The translations under genes and the position numbers were made by a program. Shown here in pieces: positions 1 through 9,101 of a stretch of DNA of 64,000 nucleotides (positions are counted from its first letter, which is position 1; each line of letters starts with the position of its first letter). Source of the DNA: Microthrixaceae bacterium (GTDB lineage Bacteria > Actinomycetota > Acidimicrobiia > Acidimicrobiales > Microtrichaceae); the NCBI GenBank assembly GCA_020637215.1, contig JACJWI010000001.1:372001-436000 (forward strand), read 5' to 3'. The notes below the pieces were generated by a model. The model was not told the DNA's origin. It saw only the letters and a list, made by a program, of their open reading frames with translations, and searched no databases.

Positions 1-1794
1 CAGCTCGTCGACGACGATCAGGATGAACGGGAGTCGATCGTAGGTGCGCTCCGATCCCGGCTCCGGGGTCAGCTCGCCCTTGTCGAACTTCTTGTTGTAC
101 CCGGTGATGTCACGGACGCCGACCTCGGAGAGCAGGTCGTAGCGCCGCTCCATCTCCTTGACCGCCCAGTTGAGGGCGTTGGCGGCCTTCTTGGGGTTGG
201 CGACCACCTGGGTGAGCAGGTGCGGGATCCGGTTGTACTGGGTGAGCTCGACCCGCTTGGGGTCGATGAGGATCATCCGGACCTGCTCGGGCGTGGCCCG
301 CATCATCACCGACGTGATGATCGAGTTGATGCAGCTCGACTTGCCCGCACCGGTCTGACCGGCGATCAGCAGGTGCGGCATGGTCGCCAGGTTCATCAGC
401 TTGGCGGTGCCGTTGATGTCGCGACCGACGGCGACCTGGAGGGGGTGGGTGGCCTGGCGGGCCTCCTCGGAGGTGAGGATGTCGCCCAGGTTGACCACGA
501 CGCGGTCCGCGTTGGGCACCTCGACGCCGATCGCCTGACGGCCGGGGATCGGAGCGAGGATCCGCACGTCGGGCGACGCCATCGCGTAGGCGATGTCCTT
601 GTTGAGCGAGGTGACCCGGGCGACCTTGACGCCGGTCCCGAGCTCCAGCTCGTAGCGGGTGACCGTGGGGCCGACGGTCATGCCGACGATACGGGTCTGC
701 ACGCCGTGCTCGGCCAGCGCCGAGACCAGCACGTCGCCACGGGCCGCGACGGCGCGGGTGTCGATGTCGCGACGGCCCGACAGGCTGAGCAGCTTGACCG
801 GTGGCAGCTTCCAGGCCGAACCGGCCAGACCGGGCGGCAGCTCGATCTCGAGCTGGGTCGGGTCGACCGGCTCCTGGTTGGCGGCGACGACGACGTCAGG
901 GGTGGTCGGCTTGCGGGGCCGGCTCCGCTTGGGTGCGGGCTTGGCGTCCCGATCCTGGTCGAACAGGGCGACGTCCGGGGCGGGATCCGCAGTGTCCCCG
1001 TCGGCCGCCTCGGCGGAGCCGACCCGGAACAGGTCCGAGAACCACACCCCGATCCGTCGGAGCAGCGGCGCGGCGGCGTGTCCGACATCGGAGGCCACGG
1101 TCCGCAGCGGCCGGCCGGTCATCAGGCTGGCCGACAGAACGGCGAGGACCACCAGGACCGCGACAGCTCCCCCGCTCCCGACGACGGCCTCGAACACGCC
1201 GGCGACCGCAGCTCCGAGCAGCCCGCCGGCCGCGGCGAAGGCGTCGAGCCCGTCGGCCTCGACGGTGAGCCCGGCCCCGGAGGCCAGGTCGAGGAACCCG
1301 AGCAGGGTGAGGATGGCGAGACCGATGCCGATGCCGCGGCGGATCCGGGCCACGTGACGCTCGTGGGGGTCGACGGCGCCGCGACCGGAGGCGGTGTCAC
1401 CGGACTCCCCCGTCAGGTCGACGTCGGCCCGACGCGGACCGATCACCACCAGGACGCCGCCCGCCACCAGCAGGGGCGGCACGACCAGGTCCAGACGTCC
1501 GACCAGGCCGGCGGACAGCGACGCCAGGGCCGAACCCAGCGGCCCGGCGGCGCCGGCGTAGACACCGAGCGCGGTGACGATCCCGACCAGGATCAGCAGC
1601 AGTCCCGCCACGTCGTGGCCGTGACCGTCGAACAGGACTCCGACGCCCGGTCGAGGCGGCTGGGCCCGGCGGGTGGACCCCCGATTCGGCGTGGACCGCT
1701 TCGCGGCGGTCCGCTTGGGGGTCGATCGTCCGCGCGATCCGGAGCGGTTGGCACCGCTGGAACGCCGCGCCGAGGTCGTCTGCTTGCTCGCCAC
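1..1794 (-). CDS. ftsK: FtsK/SpoIIIE DNA translocase, N-terminal part (runs off left edge)
   Basis: ATP-driven pump at the division septum that moves chromosome ends and activates Xer recombination. About 598 codons are visible; the rest lies beyond the left edge. Seen: a basic Ser/Thr-rich start, several hydrophobic segments within roughly residues 40-170, a charged linker, then the motor with Walker A (AGQTGAGKSSCINS, near residue 473) and a Walker B-like ILIVVDEL close to the edge. The GTG at 1794 gives VASKQTTS and follows a TANNNT box; in-frame GTGs at 1806 and 1815 are alternatives. XerC, the recombinase system it serves, is at 49.1-50.0 kb. Family certain, start less so. Confidence 0.95.
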   Translation of the reverse strand, partial: MASKQTTSARRSSGANRSGSRGRSTPKRTAAKRSTPNRGSTRRAQPPRPGVGVLFDGHGHDVAGLLLILVGIVTALGVYAGAAGPLGSALASLSAGLVGRLDLVVPPLLVAGGVLVVIGPRRADVDLTGESGDTASGRGAVDPHERHVARIRRGIGIGLAILTLLGFLDLASGAGLTVEADGLDAFAAAGGLLGAAVAGVFEAVVGSGGAVAVLVVLAVLSASLMTGRPLRTVASDVGHAAAPLLRRIGVWFSDLFRVGSAEAADGDTADPAPDVALFDQDRDAKPAPKRSRPRKPTTPDVVVAANQEPVDPTQLEIELPPGLAGSAWKLPPVKLLSLSGRRDIDTRAVAARGDVLVSALAEHGVQTRIVGMTVGPTVTRYELELGTGVKVARVTSLNKDIAYAMASPDVRILAPIPGRQAIGVEVPNADRVVVNLGDILTSEEARQATHPLQVAVGRDINGTAKLMNLATMPHLLIAGQTGAGKSSCINSIITSVMMRATPEQVRMILIDPKRVELTQYNRIPHLLTQVVANPKKAANALNWAVKEMERRYDLLSEVGVRDITGYNKKFDKGELTPEPGSERTYDRLPFILIVVDEL

Positions 1795-1804
1795 AGTGTC
1801 AGCC

Positions 1805-1810
1805 ACGCTA
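1805..1810 (-). promoter_or_regulatory. Putative -10 box of ftsK
   Basis: TAGCGT on the minus strand, 10 bases before the GTG at 1794. It fits the TANNNT-near-start pattern seen at many genes here. No -35 element recognised. Confidence 0.35.
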
Positions 1811-1882
1811 CCCACCGTGACCGACAGTGGGGCGGAACCCCCCGAGAACCCCGTAATGGGCGGCGTGGGGCGGCGACGCCGG

Positions 1883-4249
1883 TCAGACCGGTTCGGGCTG
1901 ACGATCCGAGCTCGGCACGGTCGGATCATCCTCGGCGTCGTCGTCCTCGCCGGGGTTGGTGTGCTCGAGGGTGCCTTCGATGTTGACCGACGGCAGGATC
2001 CGGTCCAGCCACCGCGGCAGCCACCAGTTCCTGTCGCCGAGGAGCTCCATGGTGGCGGGCACCAGCAACATGCGCACCACCGTGGCGTCGAGCAGGACGG
2101 CCAGGGCCAGACCGAAGCCGAAGAGCTTGACGGTCCGCATCGACTCGCCCAGGAAGCTGCCGAACACGAACACCATGATCGCGGCGGCCGCGGTGATGAC
2201 CCGGGCGGTGGCGGCAAGGCCGTCGGCGACTGACGCCTTGGCGTCGCCGGTGCGGACCCACTCCTCGCGGATCCTCGACAGGAGGAACACCTCGTAGTCC
2301 ATCGACAGGCCGAACACGATGGCGAACAGCATCATCGGCATGAACGGCTCGATCGGGGCCGGCTCCACACCGAAGATGTCCTTGGCCCACCCCCACTGGA
2401 AGATGGCGACGAGCACGCCGTAGGCGGCGCCGATCGACAGCAGGTTCATGATCACGGCCTTGACCGGGACCAGGAGCGACCGGAACACCACCATCAGCAG
2501 CAGGAACGACAGCGACAGGACCGCGGCGAAGAACAGCACGAGCCGTTCGGACACGAACGACGTGAAGTCGACGGTCACCGCGACGAAGCCGCTGACGAGG
2601 ACGTCGAGGCCCGTGCCGGTCTGGGCGCGGGGCAGGACCTCGTCCCGCAGGGTGTGCACCAGTTCGGTGGTCGCCTGGTCCTGGGGTGCGGTGGTGGGGA
2701 CGACCCGCCACATGACCGCGGTGGGGTCGCCGTCCTTGCCGGTGATCAGCGTGTTGGGCAGCGCCGGGCTCACCGACTCGACGCCGGGGGTGTCCTCCAG
2801 CGCCGTGGTGACCGCCGCCAGCTGCTCGGGGGTCGTCCCCTCCGGCAGCTTCGACACGAGCACCAGCGGCCCGTTGTGGCCCGGTCCGAAGCCCTCGGCC
2901 AGCAGGTCGTAGGCCTCCCGGGTGGTGGTCCCGGGCGGGTCGTTGCCCTCGTCGGGGAACCCGAGGTGCATCCCGAACGCCGGGATGGTGAGCACCACCA
3001 GGAACACCGTCGCCCCGATCGCCATCGACCAGGGGTGGTGCTGCACGACCCGACTCCAGCGGTAGGCGCGGGTGGTGCGCAGCGGAGCGGGTTCGCGGCG
3101 GGGAACCTCGCGTCGCAGCGGCGTCCAGAAGAACCCGAGCACGATCACCACCGCCGCGACCAGGATCGCCCCCGCGGCGAGGGGCTGGATCTTGAGCCCG
3201 GCACCGAGCAGGGCCACCGCGACCAGTCCGGCGGCGATCAGACCCCGCCAGCGGGTCCGTTCGACGCGCTCGCCGGCGAAGCCGAGCATGGCGGGCAGCA
3301 GGGTGAGCGACGCCACCATGGTCACCGCGACGACGGTGGCGGCGCCGATGCCGAGACCCTGGATGAAGCTCACCCCCATCAACAGCATGCCGAGCAGCGA
3401 GATCACCACGGTCAGTCCGGCGAAGGTGACGGCCCGGCCGGACGTGTCGAGTGAGATGGCGACGGACTCCTCGACCGTGTGGCCCAGGTGGAGTTGCTCG
3501 CGGAAGCGGGTGACGATGAAGAGCGCGTAGTCGATGCCCACACCCAGGCCGATCATCACGCCCAGCGTGGTGGCGAAGTCGGGCATGGGGACCGTGTTCG
3601 ACAGGAGCGTGAGCAGGATCGAGCCCACGCCGATCCCCCCTAGGGCGACGCCGATCGGCAGCCCCATCGCCAGGACCGAACCGAACGCCGTGATGAGAAT
3701 GACGATGGCGAAGGCCAGGCCGAGCAGCTCCGAGTCGGGGGGCTCGAACTCGACGAACAGCTGACCGCCGTACGCGATGTCGACACCGTCGACGTGGGGG
3801 GCGAGCCCGCGGACCTCCTCGGCGTACTCGGATGCGCCCTCCTGGTCGAGCAGGACCGGGACCTGGATGTCGGCGTAGGCGATGGTTCCGTCGTCGCCCC
3901 GGGTCGAGATCTGGGGGGCGCCGGTCGGCCCGAAGGGGCTGCGGACAGTGGTGTCGTCGACATCCGCGACATCGTCGAGGAACGCCTCGAGCTCTGCCCG
4001 CTGGGCGTCGGAGAACTGGCCGTCGGTGCGGAACACGATCGAGCCCGATGAACCGGCTCCGATCCCGCCGAAGTCGGAGGCCAGCAGGTCCATGCCGTGC
4101 TTGGACTCGACGTTGGGGAGGTTGAACTCCGACTTGAAGTTGCTTCCGAGCGCGCCGGTGAGCGCGCCGCCGGCGACGAGCACCACCAGCCACGCGGCGA
4201 GCACGATCCACCGCCGTCGGCAGCACCAGGCTCCGAGTCGTCCGAACAC
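1883..4249 (-). CDS. MMPL/RND-family membrane transporter
   Basis: Predicted inner-membrane transporter of the MMPL (MmpL/YdfJ-like) branch of the RND superfamily; substrate unknown, often lipids or hydrophobic compounds. About 788 residues. Architecture seen: first TM at residues ~12-32, a large extracytoplasmic domain, a block of TM segments with the GxxxDY-type motif (GLGVGIDYALFIVTRFRE), then a repeat of this plan with FGLSMDYEVFLLSRIREEW. The acidic C-terminal tail is hydrophilic. The GTG at 4249 gives MFGRLGAWCCRRRW, the usual family start, and is preceded by a purine-rich GAAGGGA; a GTG at 4303 would add 18 residues. It lies between ftsK and the 60-bp repeat array, on the same strand as both neighbours. 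Confidence 0.88.
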   Translation of the reverse strand: MFGRLGAWCCRRRWIVLAAWLVVLVAGGALTGALGSNFKSEFNLPNVESKHGMDLLASDFGGIGAGSSGSIVFRTDGQFSDAQRAELEAFLDDVADVDDTTVRSPFGPTGAPQISTRGDDGTIAYADIQVPVLLDQEGASEYAEEVRGLAPHVDGVDIAYGGQLFVEFEPPDSELLGLAFAIVILITAFGSVLAMGLPIGVALGGIGVGSILLTLLSNTVPMPDFATTLGVMIGLGVGIDYALFIVTRFREQLHLGHTVEESVAISLDTSGRAVTFAGLTVVISLLGMLLMGVSFIQGLGIGAATVVAVTMVASLTLLPAMLGFAGERVERTRWRGLIAAGLVAVALLGAGLKIQPLAAGAILVAAVVIVLGFFWTPLRREVPRREPAPLRTTRAYRWSRVVQHHPWSMAIGATVFLVVLTIPAFGMHLGFPDEGNDPPGTTTREAYDLLAEGFGPGHNGPLVLVSKLPEGTTPEQLAAVTTALEDTPGVESVSPALPNTLITGKDGDPTAVMWRVVPTTAPQDQATTELVHTLRDEVLPRAQTGTGLDVLVSGFVAVTVDFTSFVSERLVLFFAAVLSLSFLLLMVVFRSLLVPVKAVIMNLLSIGAAYGVLVAIFQWGWAKDIFGVEPAPIEPFMPMMLFAIVFGLSMDYEVFLLSRIREEWVRTGDAKASVADGLAATARVITAAAAIMVFVFGSFLGESMRTVKLFGFGLALAVLLDATVVRMLLVPATMELLGDRNWWLPRWLDRILPSVNIEGTLEHTNPGEDDDAEDDPTVPSSDRQPEPV

Positions 4250-4400
4250 GTGGGGGTCCCTTCTGGTCGGGGGCTCGCGGAGGGCCCCGAACGAGCGCGC
4301 CACATCACGTTCCGGCTCGATCGGGGTCAGTCTGCTGCGCGCTCGCGCCAGGCAGCACCTCGGACGTGGGTGACATCCGTCGCCCCCACCCGCCCTCGCC

Positions 4401-4515
4401 GCCGAACTTGTAGCCCACAGGTCACGCCAGCGACCGCCGGCTACAACATCGCCAGCCGCCGCCGAACTTGTAGCCCACAGGTCACGCCAGCGACCGCCGG
4501 CTACACGTTCGGTGC
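4401..4515. repeat. Two tandem copies of a 60-bp palindromic repeat
   Basis: Units start at 4401 and 4461, exactly 60 bases apart; the first 48 bases are almost identical. Each begins GCCGAACTTGTAGCC and ends with an imperfect inverse (GGCTACAAC or GGCTACACGTTCGG), so each unit can fold into a hairpin with a loop of about 23 bases. The same arms occur in the array at 62432-62663 with a different loop. It fills the gap between rnj (3' end) and the MMPL gene (5' end). Confidence 0.85.
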
Positions 4516-4529
4516 GGTGGACGCGGGCG

Positions 4530-6188
4530 TCAGGCCTCGAGCACGACCGGAACGATCATCGGTCGACGCCGGGTGCGGTCCGACACGAAGCTGCCCGCTG
4601 CCTTGCGCACGAGCTTGACCAGCCTCGACACCTCTGCGTCCTCGGCCAATCCGCTGTCGACCGCGGCCCGAACCCGCTCGGCCAGGTCCGACAGCAGGTC
4701 GGCCGACTCCTCCTCGTACACCCACCCCCGGGTGGTGATCTGCGGCCCGGCGACGATCCGCTTCTTCTTCCGGTCGACGCAGACGATCGCGGACACGACG
4801 CCCTCGTCGGCGAGGATCCGACGGTCGGCCAGGACTCCGGTTCCGACGCCGCCGACGGTGCCGTGGACGTAGACGTACTCGGCGGGCACCCGGCCGACCT
4901 CGCGGAGTCCGTCGTCGTCGAGGACCAGCCGGTCGCCGTCCTCGGCCACGACGATGTGGTCGTGCGGGGTGCCCATCGTCTCGGCCAGACGGGCGTGTGC
5001 GACCAGGTGGTGGTACTCGCCGTGCACGGGCACGAACCAGTCTGGCTTGAGGATCGACTGGTAGAGCTTGAGCTCCTCGGCCTTGGCGTGCCCGGTGGCG
5101 TGCACGTCGGACACCCCCGAGTGGATGACCTCGACGCCCTGTCGGAAGAGGTTGTCGATCACCTTGGTGACCGCGTGCTCGTTGCCGGGGATCGGATGGC
5201 TGGAGAGGATGACCGTGTCGTCGGGGTGCAGCTTCAGCCAGCGGTTCTCCTGGCCGGCGAGCAACGTGAGCGCCGACATCGGCTCACCCTGTGACCCGGT
5301 GCAGAGCACCAGCACCTTTCCCGGCTCGTGGCGGTCGACGTCCTCGACGTCGATCAGTGCGGAGTCAGGGATGCGCAGCAGCCCCATCTCCCGCGCCATC
5401 GAGATGTTGCGACGCATCGACCGTCCGAGCGGCGCGATCACACGACCCGAGTCGACCGCTGCGTCGGCGAGCTGCTGGATCCGGTGGATGTGGCTGGCGA
5501 AGCAGGCCACGATGACCCGACGGCCCCGCTGCTCGTACATGAGCTGGTGCAGGACCCGTCCGATCTCGGTCTCCGAGCGCGAGTGCCCGCGTTGGTCGGC
5601 GTTGGTCGAGTCCGCCAGCAGCAGCCGGATCCCCTCGCCGTCGGCCAGGGCCCCCAGGCGCGACAGGTTGGTCAGCCGGCCGTCGACGGGCGTGAGGTCG
5701 ATCTTGAAGTCTCCGCTGTGGACGATCGTGCCCTGCGGGGTGTGGAACGCGGTGGCGACCGCCTGCGGAACCGAGTGGGTGGTCGGGATGAACTCGACCT
5801 CGAACGGCCCGATCTCCCAGGTGTCGCCGTCGGCGGCCACGCACAGGTCGGTGCGACCCATCAGGCCCGACTCCTCGATGCGCCCGCGGGCCAGGCCCAA
5901 CGTGAGCTCGGTGCCGAAGATCGGGAAGCTCGCCTCGCGCAGCAGGTAGGACAACCCGCCGACGTGGTCCTCGTGACCGTGGGTGGCGATGCAGCCGACG
6001 ATGTCGTCGGAGCGCTCGAGCAGCCACGTGAAGTCGGGCAGGACCAGGTCGACGCCCAACATGTCGTTGTCGGGGAACATCAGACCGCAGTCGATGAGCA
6101 GGATCTGGCCCTCGAGCTCGAGAGCGGCGCAGTTGCGGCCGATCTCGCCGAGGCCGCCCAGGAACGTGATGTGGACCGGCGGCGCCAT
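4530..6188 (-). CDS. rnj: Ribonuclease J family metallo-beta-lactamase exo/endoribonuclease
   Basis: Zinc-dependent RNase J for mRNA turnover and rRNA maturation. 552 residues, normal family size. The metallo-beta-lactamase core has ATHGHEDHVGG (H70, H72, D74, H75), a beta-CASP domain (near DSTNADQRGHSRSE), and the C-terminal motif HATGHAKAEEL with VPVHGEYHHL. The ATG at 6188 shares one base with the dapA stop (TGATG), so the pair is translationally coupled. The dapA-rnj arrangement is common in actinobacteria. The 60-bp repeat array follows the gene. Confidence 0.96.
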   Translation of the reverse strand: MAPPVHITFLGGLGEIGRNCAALELEGQILLIDCGLMFPDNDMLGVDLVLPDFTWLLERSDDIVGCIATHGHEDHVGGLSYLLREASFPIFGTELTLGLARGRIEESGLMGRTDLCVAADGDTWEIGPFEVEFIPTTHSVPQAVATAFHTPQGTIVHSGDFKIDLTPVDGRLTNLSRLGALADGEGIRLLLADSTNADQRGHSRSETEIGRVLHQLMYEQRGRRVIVACFASHIHRIQQLADAAVDSGRVIAPLGRSMRRNISMAREMGLLRIPDSALIDVEDVDRHEPGKVLVLCTGSQGEPMSALTLLAGQENRWLKLHPDDTVILSSHPIPGNEHAVTKVIDNLFRQGVEVIHSGVSDVHATGHAKAEELKLYQSILKPDWFVPVHGEYHHLVAHARLAETMGTPHDHIVVAEDGDRLVLDDDGLREVGRVPAEYVYVHGTVGGVGTGVLADRRILADEGVVSAIVCVDRKKKRIVAGPQITTRGWVYEEESADLLSDLAERVRAAVDSGLAEDAEVSRLVKLVRKAAGSFVSDRTRRRPMIVPVVLEA

Positions 6189-7069
6189 CAGGCCAGCCCG
6201 TCGAGCACGCGGCGGGCCCGGTCCTCGAGGTCGTCGGGCGCGGGGCCCATCGGCGGGCGGCACGAGCCGACCTTCAGGCCGAGCACGCGGAGCATGGTCT
6301 TGGTGGGGACGGGGTTCACGGCGTCGGGGCTGCTCTCGTAGTCGTAGGAGTCGAGGAGGCCGGCGTTGATCCGGCGGGCGGTGCTCACGTCGCCCTTCTC
6401 GAAGGCATCGATCATCTCCCCCATCTGGCGTCCGACCCAGTGCGACGCCACCGAGATGACGCCGACGGCGCCGACCGCCAGGAGGGGCAGGGTCTGGGCG
6501 TCGTCACCGCTGTAGACCTCGAACGCCGACGGCGCCGACGCGATCAGTCGGGCCGTCTCGGTCGGGTCACCCGACGCGTCCTTGACCCCGACGATGTTGG
6601 GTACGTCGTGGGCCAGGCCGAGCATCGTGTCGGTGTCGATCTTGCGGCCGGTGCGCACGGGGATGTCGTAGAGGATGACCGGCAGGTCGGTGGCCGCGGC
6701 GACGGCCCGGAAGTGGGCGTCGAGGCCGGCCTGCGAGGGCCGGTTGTAGTACGGCGTCACCGACAGGATGGCGTCCACGCCGAGCTCGGATGCCCGACGG
6801 GTCTGCTCGACCGCGGTGGCGGTGGAGTTCGATCCGGCCCCGGCGATCACCGGGACCGACACCGCACCGCGGACCGTCCGGAACAAGACGAGCTCCTCGG
6901 ACTCGGTGAGCGTCGGGCTCTCGCCGGTGGTCCCGCACAGCACGAGGCCGTCGGAGCCGTTCTCGACCAGCCAGTTGGCCAGCTCGACCGCGGCGTCGAG
7001 GTCGAGCTCGCCGCGGTCGTCGAAGGGGGTCACCATGGCGGTGATGACGCGTCCGAAGGTCGCGCTCAT
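6188..7069 (-). CDS. dapA: 4-hydroxy-tetrahydrodipicolinate synthase
   Basis: Condenses pyruvate with aspartate semialdehyde, the entry step of DAP/lysine synthesis. 293 residues, the usual size. TIM-barrel hallmarks: GTTGESPTL near residue 47, YNRPSQ near 108, the active-site Y134 in ILYDIPVRTG, and the Schiff-base K163 in VGVKDASGD. The ATG at 7069 overlaps the stop of the upstream winged-helix gene (ATGA), and its stop overlaps the rnj start, making a three-gene coupled unit. dapB, the next enzyme, is at 14.0-14.8 kb. Confidence 0.97.
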   Translation of the reverse strand: MSATFGRVITAMVTPFDDRGELDLDAAVELANWLVENGSDGLVLCGTTGESPTLTESEELVLFRTVRGAVSVPVIAGAGSNSTATAVEQTRRASELGVDAILSVTPYYNRPSQAGLDAHFRAVAAATDLPVILYDIPVRTGRKIDTDTMLGLAHDVPNIVGVKDASGDPTETARLIASAPSAFEVYSGDDAQTLPLLAVGAVGVISVASHWVGRQMGEMIDAFEKGDVSTARRINAGLLDSYDYESSPDAVNPVPTKTMLRVLGLKVGSCRPPMGPAPDDLEDRARRVLDGLA

Positions 7070-7764
7070 GGGGTGTCTCCAGTTCCTGGGGCCCGGCGGC
7101 CGGGGCGGCCGGATCCGGCTGCGTTCGTGGGGATGGCGTCCGGGGTGGCTTCGTGCTCGCGGTCCCGGCCGAGCACGGCCAGCAGGTGCTCGTGCAACTC
7201 GAACCACACGCCGTGATAGGAGTCGCCGGTCACCCGGGTCAGCCACTCGGTGCGACCGGCGAGGACGTGGTCGTGGGACTCGATGAGCCTCGGACCGTAG
7301 CCCGTGAAGCGCGGCACCGTCCGACCGAGAGCGGACGTCACCTCGATGGCGGCCGGGTGCAGCCGTGCGAGTCGCGCCAGCACCGACGAATCACGCTCCG
7401 GATCGGAGTGGTCGTTGGGGACGTGCTCGCCGTCGACGACGACGACCTGCCAGTCGGTGCAGATGGACAGGAGCTCGGCGTTGAGCGGCAGGAAGGCGCC
7501 GTACGCGTCGAGGACGGCGTCGCGTGTGCCCGCGGCGTCCAACTCCGCCGACAGGAGCTCCTGGCCTCGGGTCCGTCCCGCCGCGGTGAGCGACCATCCC
7601 ACGATCCGCCCCTCGCGGTGACGCACCAGCCGATCCGACTCCGCGGTTCGCAGGACCTCGTCGAGCCGGTCACCGTCCACGGCCGTCGCCGCCCTCAGAA
7701 CATCGGTGGTGGCGAATGCCCGCAGGCGCAGCTGGAGCAGCACCGTGGCCAGGTCGTCGGACAT
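7066..7764 (-). CDS. Unrecognised protein with a winged-helix-like N-terminus, coupled to dapA
   Basis: 232 residues. I do not recognise a named family with confidence. The first ~75 residues look like a winged helix (repeated short helices, RLVRHREGRIVGWSLTAAGRTRG as the wing). The remainder contains LNAELLSICTDWQV and ends in a Pro/Gly-rich tail. No signal peptide or TM segment. The ATG at 7764 is supported by TAGCCT exactly 7 bases upstream, which implies a leaderless mRNA; it is therefore probably the first gene of the wHTH-dapA-rnj operon. A regulatory role is inference. Confidence 0.75.
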   Translation of the reverse strand: MSDDLATVLLQLRLRAFATTDVLRAATAVDGDRLDEVLRTAESDRLVRHREGRIVGWSLTAAGRTRGQELLSAELDAAGTRDAVLDAYGAFLPLNAELLSICTDWQVVVVDGEHVPNDHSDPERDSSVLARLARLHPAAIEVTSALGRTVPRFTGYGPRLIESHDHVLAGRTEWLTRVTGDSYHGVWFELHEHLLAVLGRDREHEATPDAIPTNAAGSGRPGRRAPGTGDTP

Positions 7765-7771
7765 CGAGCTC

Positions 7772-7777
7772 AGGCTA
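7772..7777 (-). promoter_or_regulatory. Putative -10 box for the wHTH-dapA-rnj operon
   Basis: TAGCCT, 7 bases before the ATG at 7764, so the transcript would begin at the start codon. The same hexamer and spacing occur before ribF and phnW. Confidence 0.55.
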
Positions 7778-7858
7778 CTGGAGGGCCCATGACCGACCCG
7801 ACCGGGTTCGCCGGCCCGAACCTCACCGACGCGCCCCTCATCTCCCATCCGAGCGCGC

Positions 7859-7889
7859 CGACGGCGGGCCCCGCCGGGACCCGCCGTCG
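7859..7889 (-). terminator. Hairpin downstream of the di-iron protein gene
   Basis: Perfect 10-bp arms CGACGGCGGG and CCCGCCGTCG around an 11-base loop, about 26 bases past the stop codon at 7915. No T-run follows, so this is a terminator-like hairpin rather than a textbook intrinsic terminator. Confidence 0.4.
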
Positions 7890-7914
7890 TCGAGCTCGTG
7901 GGTGGCGCCGCGTA

Positions 7915-9054
7915 TCAGGCGCTGCGCTGGTCCGCGTCGGTGAGGGCGAACGACTCGTACTCCGAGCCGGTGTCCTCCCAGTCCTCGAACTGGATGACGC
8001 CGATCTCCTCGAACCGGCGGCGCAGCCAGGCGTCGTTGCGGTCGAGCAGGCCCAGCTTCTTGCAGTTCGGGACGATCTTGGAGAACAGCATTATCTGGAA
8101 CAGCTGGCGGGTCGGCGTCCGCATCACAGCCTCGATGGCGTCCTTGACCGGGACGTCCATGCGCTCCCAGACCTCCTGCTGGAGGAACCTGTCCCGCATG
8201 CGCACCGCGGCCTCGAATGCGAACTGCTGGCGCTCGAAGATCTCGGCGTCGGACAGGTTGGCGTAGTACTCCTGGAGCGACAGCACGCCGAAGGCGACGT
8301 GGCGGGCCTCGTCGCTCATCACGTAGCGGAGCAGCTGCTTGAGCAGCGGCTCGGTCGACATCTGGTGCATGAAGCCGAAGGCGGCCAGGGCCAGCCCCTC
8401 GACCATCACCTGCATGCCGAGGTAGGTCATGTCCCAGCGGCTGTCGGTGATGATGTCGTCGAGCAGCATCTTGAGGTGCGCGTTGACCGGGTAGTGACCG
8501 GACAGCTTGGTGTCGAGGTAGCGGGCGAACACCTCGACGTGACGGGCCTCGTCCATGACCTGGGTGGAGGCGTAGTACTTGGCGTCGATCCACGGCACGG
8601 TCTCGACGATCTTGGCGGTGCAGATGAGAGCGCCCTGCTCGCCGTGCATGAACTGGCTGAGGGTCCAGTTCTGGCTCTCGATGCCCAGCCGCATCCACTG
8701 GTCGGGAGTCCACTTCTCGAACGGGGTGCCCGTCACGTCGAAGTCGGCCAGGCCCAGCGCGCCGGCGCCGTTCACGCCCGAGTTCTGCTCGGCGTTGGCG
8801 ATGACGATCGACTCCTGGTCCACCTCGGTGTCCCAGGGGAGGTCGGTCTCGCCGTTCCACATGGAGACCTTGGCCTTCTCGTAGAGCTTGTCCAGAGCCG
8901 GCCGGGCACCCTTGGTGTAGTCCCAGGTGAAGATGGCCTCGGCGTTCTGCTGGACCGTGGAGATGACGGCGTCGCGATCGCTGTTGGACACCGCGAGGAT
9001 GGCCTCCAGGTCGTCGACGTCGGCTCGGCCGAGGATCTCCTCGTTGATGCTCAT
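7915..9054 (-). CDS. Ferritin-like di-iron protein (ribonucleotide reductase R2/oxidase fold)
   Basis: 379-residue cytoplasmic protein with a complete carboxylate-bridged di-iron site: E139 in MHGEQGA, E169 and H172 in DEARH, E219 in VEG, and E249 and H252 in a second DEARH. This E/ExxH/E/ExxH order is that of R2-like and AurF-like oxygenases or oxidases; the substrate is unknown. The ATG at 9054 is preceded by AGGAG. It lies 47 bases downstream of a TetR gene on the same strand, so that regulator probably shares its transcript or controls it. No ferredoxin or reductase gene is adjacent. Confidence 0.88.
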   Translation of the reverse strand: MSINEEILGRADVDDLEAILAVSNSDRDAVISTVQQNAEAIFTWDYTKGARPALDKLYEKAKVSMWNGETDLPWDTEVDQESIVIANAEQNSGVNGAGALGLADFDVTGTPFEKWTPDQWMRLGIESQNWTLSQFMHGEQGALICTAKIVETVPWIDAKYYASTQVMDEARHVEVFARYLDTKLSGHYPVNAHLKMLLDDIITDSRWDMTYLGMQVMVEGLALAAFGFMHQMSTEPLLKQLLRYVMSDEARHVAFGVLSLQEYYANLSDAEIFERQQFAFEAAVRMRDRFLQQEVWERMDVPVKDAIEAVMRTPTRQLFQIMLFSKIVPNCKKLGLLDRNDAWLRRRFEEIGVIQFEDWEDTGSEYESFALTDADQRSA

Positions 9055-9101
9055 GACATGTGCTCCTGTGTGGGTATCGAGTGGTTGTGGACGGATGGAG
9101 G

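Noticed and set aside
220..1986. Long open frame antisense to ftsK (588 codons)
   Set aside because: Its translation is low-complexity Gly/Arg/Asp-rich, and ftsK motifs are clear on the other strand; high G+C makes such antisense frames common.
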